DNA from: Thermoplasmatota archaeon | Lineage (GTDB): Archaea > Thermoplasmatota > E2 > DHVEG-1 | Reading direction: 5' to 3' | DNA: 6,574 nt | NCBI GenBank assembly: GCA_022866015.1 | Contig: JALHTX010000197.1 | Coordinates: forward strand, 1-6,574 | In this document: piece after piece, positions 6,161 to 6,574 of the stretch | Layout: every line of letters begins with the position of its first letter | Numbering within the stretch: position 1 is the stretch's first letter | The notes under the pieces: generated by a model | What the model saw: the letters and a program-made list of their open reading frames with translations, nothing else | Database searches by the model: none | Told to the model about the DNA's origin: nothing | Translations under genes and position numbers: made by a program

Positions 6161-6574
6161 ATGTTTTCATTTACAAAAGAACAAAAAATATTTGAAATAT
6201 CTGGTGTGAAAATAGGTGGTCAACCAGGAAATCTTCCTACAGTTTTATTTGGTGGTTTTTTCTTTAAAGGAGAACCTTGTTTTGATACTGCAAAACAACA
6301 AATTAAAAATATGTACATTCTTAGCAATAAAACAGGTAATCCAGTTATACCTGATTTTTTCATAAAAAAAGAAGAAAACTTGGAAAAGATAATTGAATTT
6401 ATCCTTAAAGAAATTCCAAAAAATAAACCTTTTTCAATTGATATAATAGAACCAGATTTAAAGATCAAAACCTTGGAAATTCTTTCCAGCAAAAACCTAT
6501 TAAAAAGAACAATTTACAACTCAATACATATTGGAACGACAAATGAAGAAAGACTAACACTTAAAAAACATACA
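6161..6574 (+). CDS. mtrH: MtrH-like methyltransferase (tetrahydromethanopterin S-methyltransferase subunit H homologue), partial
   Basis: MtrH is the TIM-barrel subunit that moves the methyl group between tetrahydromethanopterin and the corrinoid of MtrA. The first 138 residues are visible out of a usual 300 or so; the rest lies past the right edge. The N-terminus is diagnostic: MFSFTKEQKIFEISGVKIGGQPGNLPTVLFG (1-31) closely follows the MtrH opening, and TGNPVIP (57-63) and RTIYNSIH (116-123) match later conserved positions. In between, the segment after the third strand is shorter than the canonical one (the usual HKIV...GIFDKA stretch is mostly gone), and SIDIIEPDLKIK (93-104) replaces the usual LIDS-type strand. 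It is therefore a divergent relative, perhaps with another methyl donor or pterin. It is translationally close to the mtrA-like gene (6-base gap) and has a good Shine-Dalgarno. The active-site half is not visible, so catalytic competence cannot be judged. Confidence 0.82.
   Translation, partial: MFSFTKEQKIFEISGVKIGGQPGNLPTVLFGGFFFKGEPCFDTAKQQIKNMYILSNKTGNPVIPDFFIKKEENLEKIIEFILKEIPKNKPFSIDIIEPDLKIKTLEILSSKNLLKRTIYNSIHIGTTNEERLTLKKHT

Noticed and set aside
6220..6492. Minus-strand open frame of 90 codons with a hydrophobic stretch
   Set aside because: It is antisense to the mtrH-like gene, whose N-terminus is clearly recognisable and has its own Shine-Dalgarno.
1..6574. Signs of a mobile element, CRISPR array, tRNA or toxin-antitoxin pair
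   Set aside because: No direct-repeat array, terminal inverted repeats, transposase or integrase motifs, or cloverleaf-like sequence was seen; all gaps between genes are about 200 bases or less and look like promoters or terminators.

Overview
The window looks like a chromosomal segment of an AT-rich archaeon. Three lines of evidence support this: an archaeal RadA recombinase, a pair of genes related to subunits A and H of the tetrahydromethanopterin S-methyltransferase (Mtr) of methanogens, and promoters of the archaeal TATA type. A secreted or membrane DUF362 protein with a PKD/Ig-like domain and a C-terminal tail beginning MPKNK recalls uncultured sediment Thermoplasmata-like euryarchaea. 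That placement is an inference from remembered protein style, not from a search.

Layout, left to right. The minus-strand gene running off the left edge (1-881) is a PLP-dependent alpha-oxoamine synthase, most like glycine C-acetyltransferase (2-amino-3-ketobutyrate CoA ligase). Diverging from it is a plus-strand gene (about 1087-2997) for a membrane-anchored DUF362 protein. It converges on a minus-strand gene (3038-4171) for an ATP-NAD kinase/AcoX-like protein. Next on the minus strand are a 61-residue, very basic uncharacterised protein (4279-4464), followed by a clear hairpin terminator, and radA (4531-5487). radA diverges from an mtrA-like gene (5579-6154), which is followed after 6 bases by an mtrH-like gene (6161 to the right edge).

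Together these are housekeeping and C1-metabolism genes, not a mobile or defence island. No RNA gene, insertion sequence, CRISPR array or phage gene was seen. The part most worth a second look is the mtrA-mtrH pair. The MtrA-like protein keeps the corrinoid-domain core and its histidine but has no C-terminal membrane helix. No gene for another Mtr subunit is seen upstream, and the region beyond the right edge is not visible. This suggests a soluble corrinoid/tetrahydropterin methyl-transfer module, not the sodium-pumping membrane complex. The C-terminal tail of the DUF362 protein may be a sorting signal. Several genes next to a TATA box lack a Shine-Dalgarno sequence, while the genes sitting second in a tandem pair carry strong ones, which suggests mixed leaderless and leadered translation.
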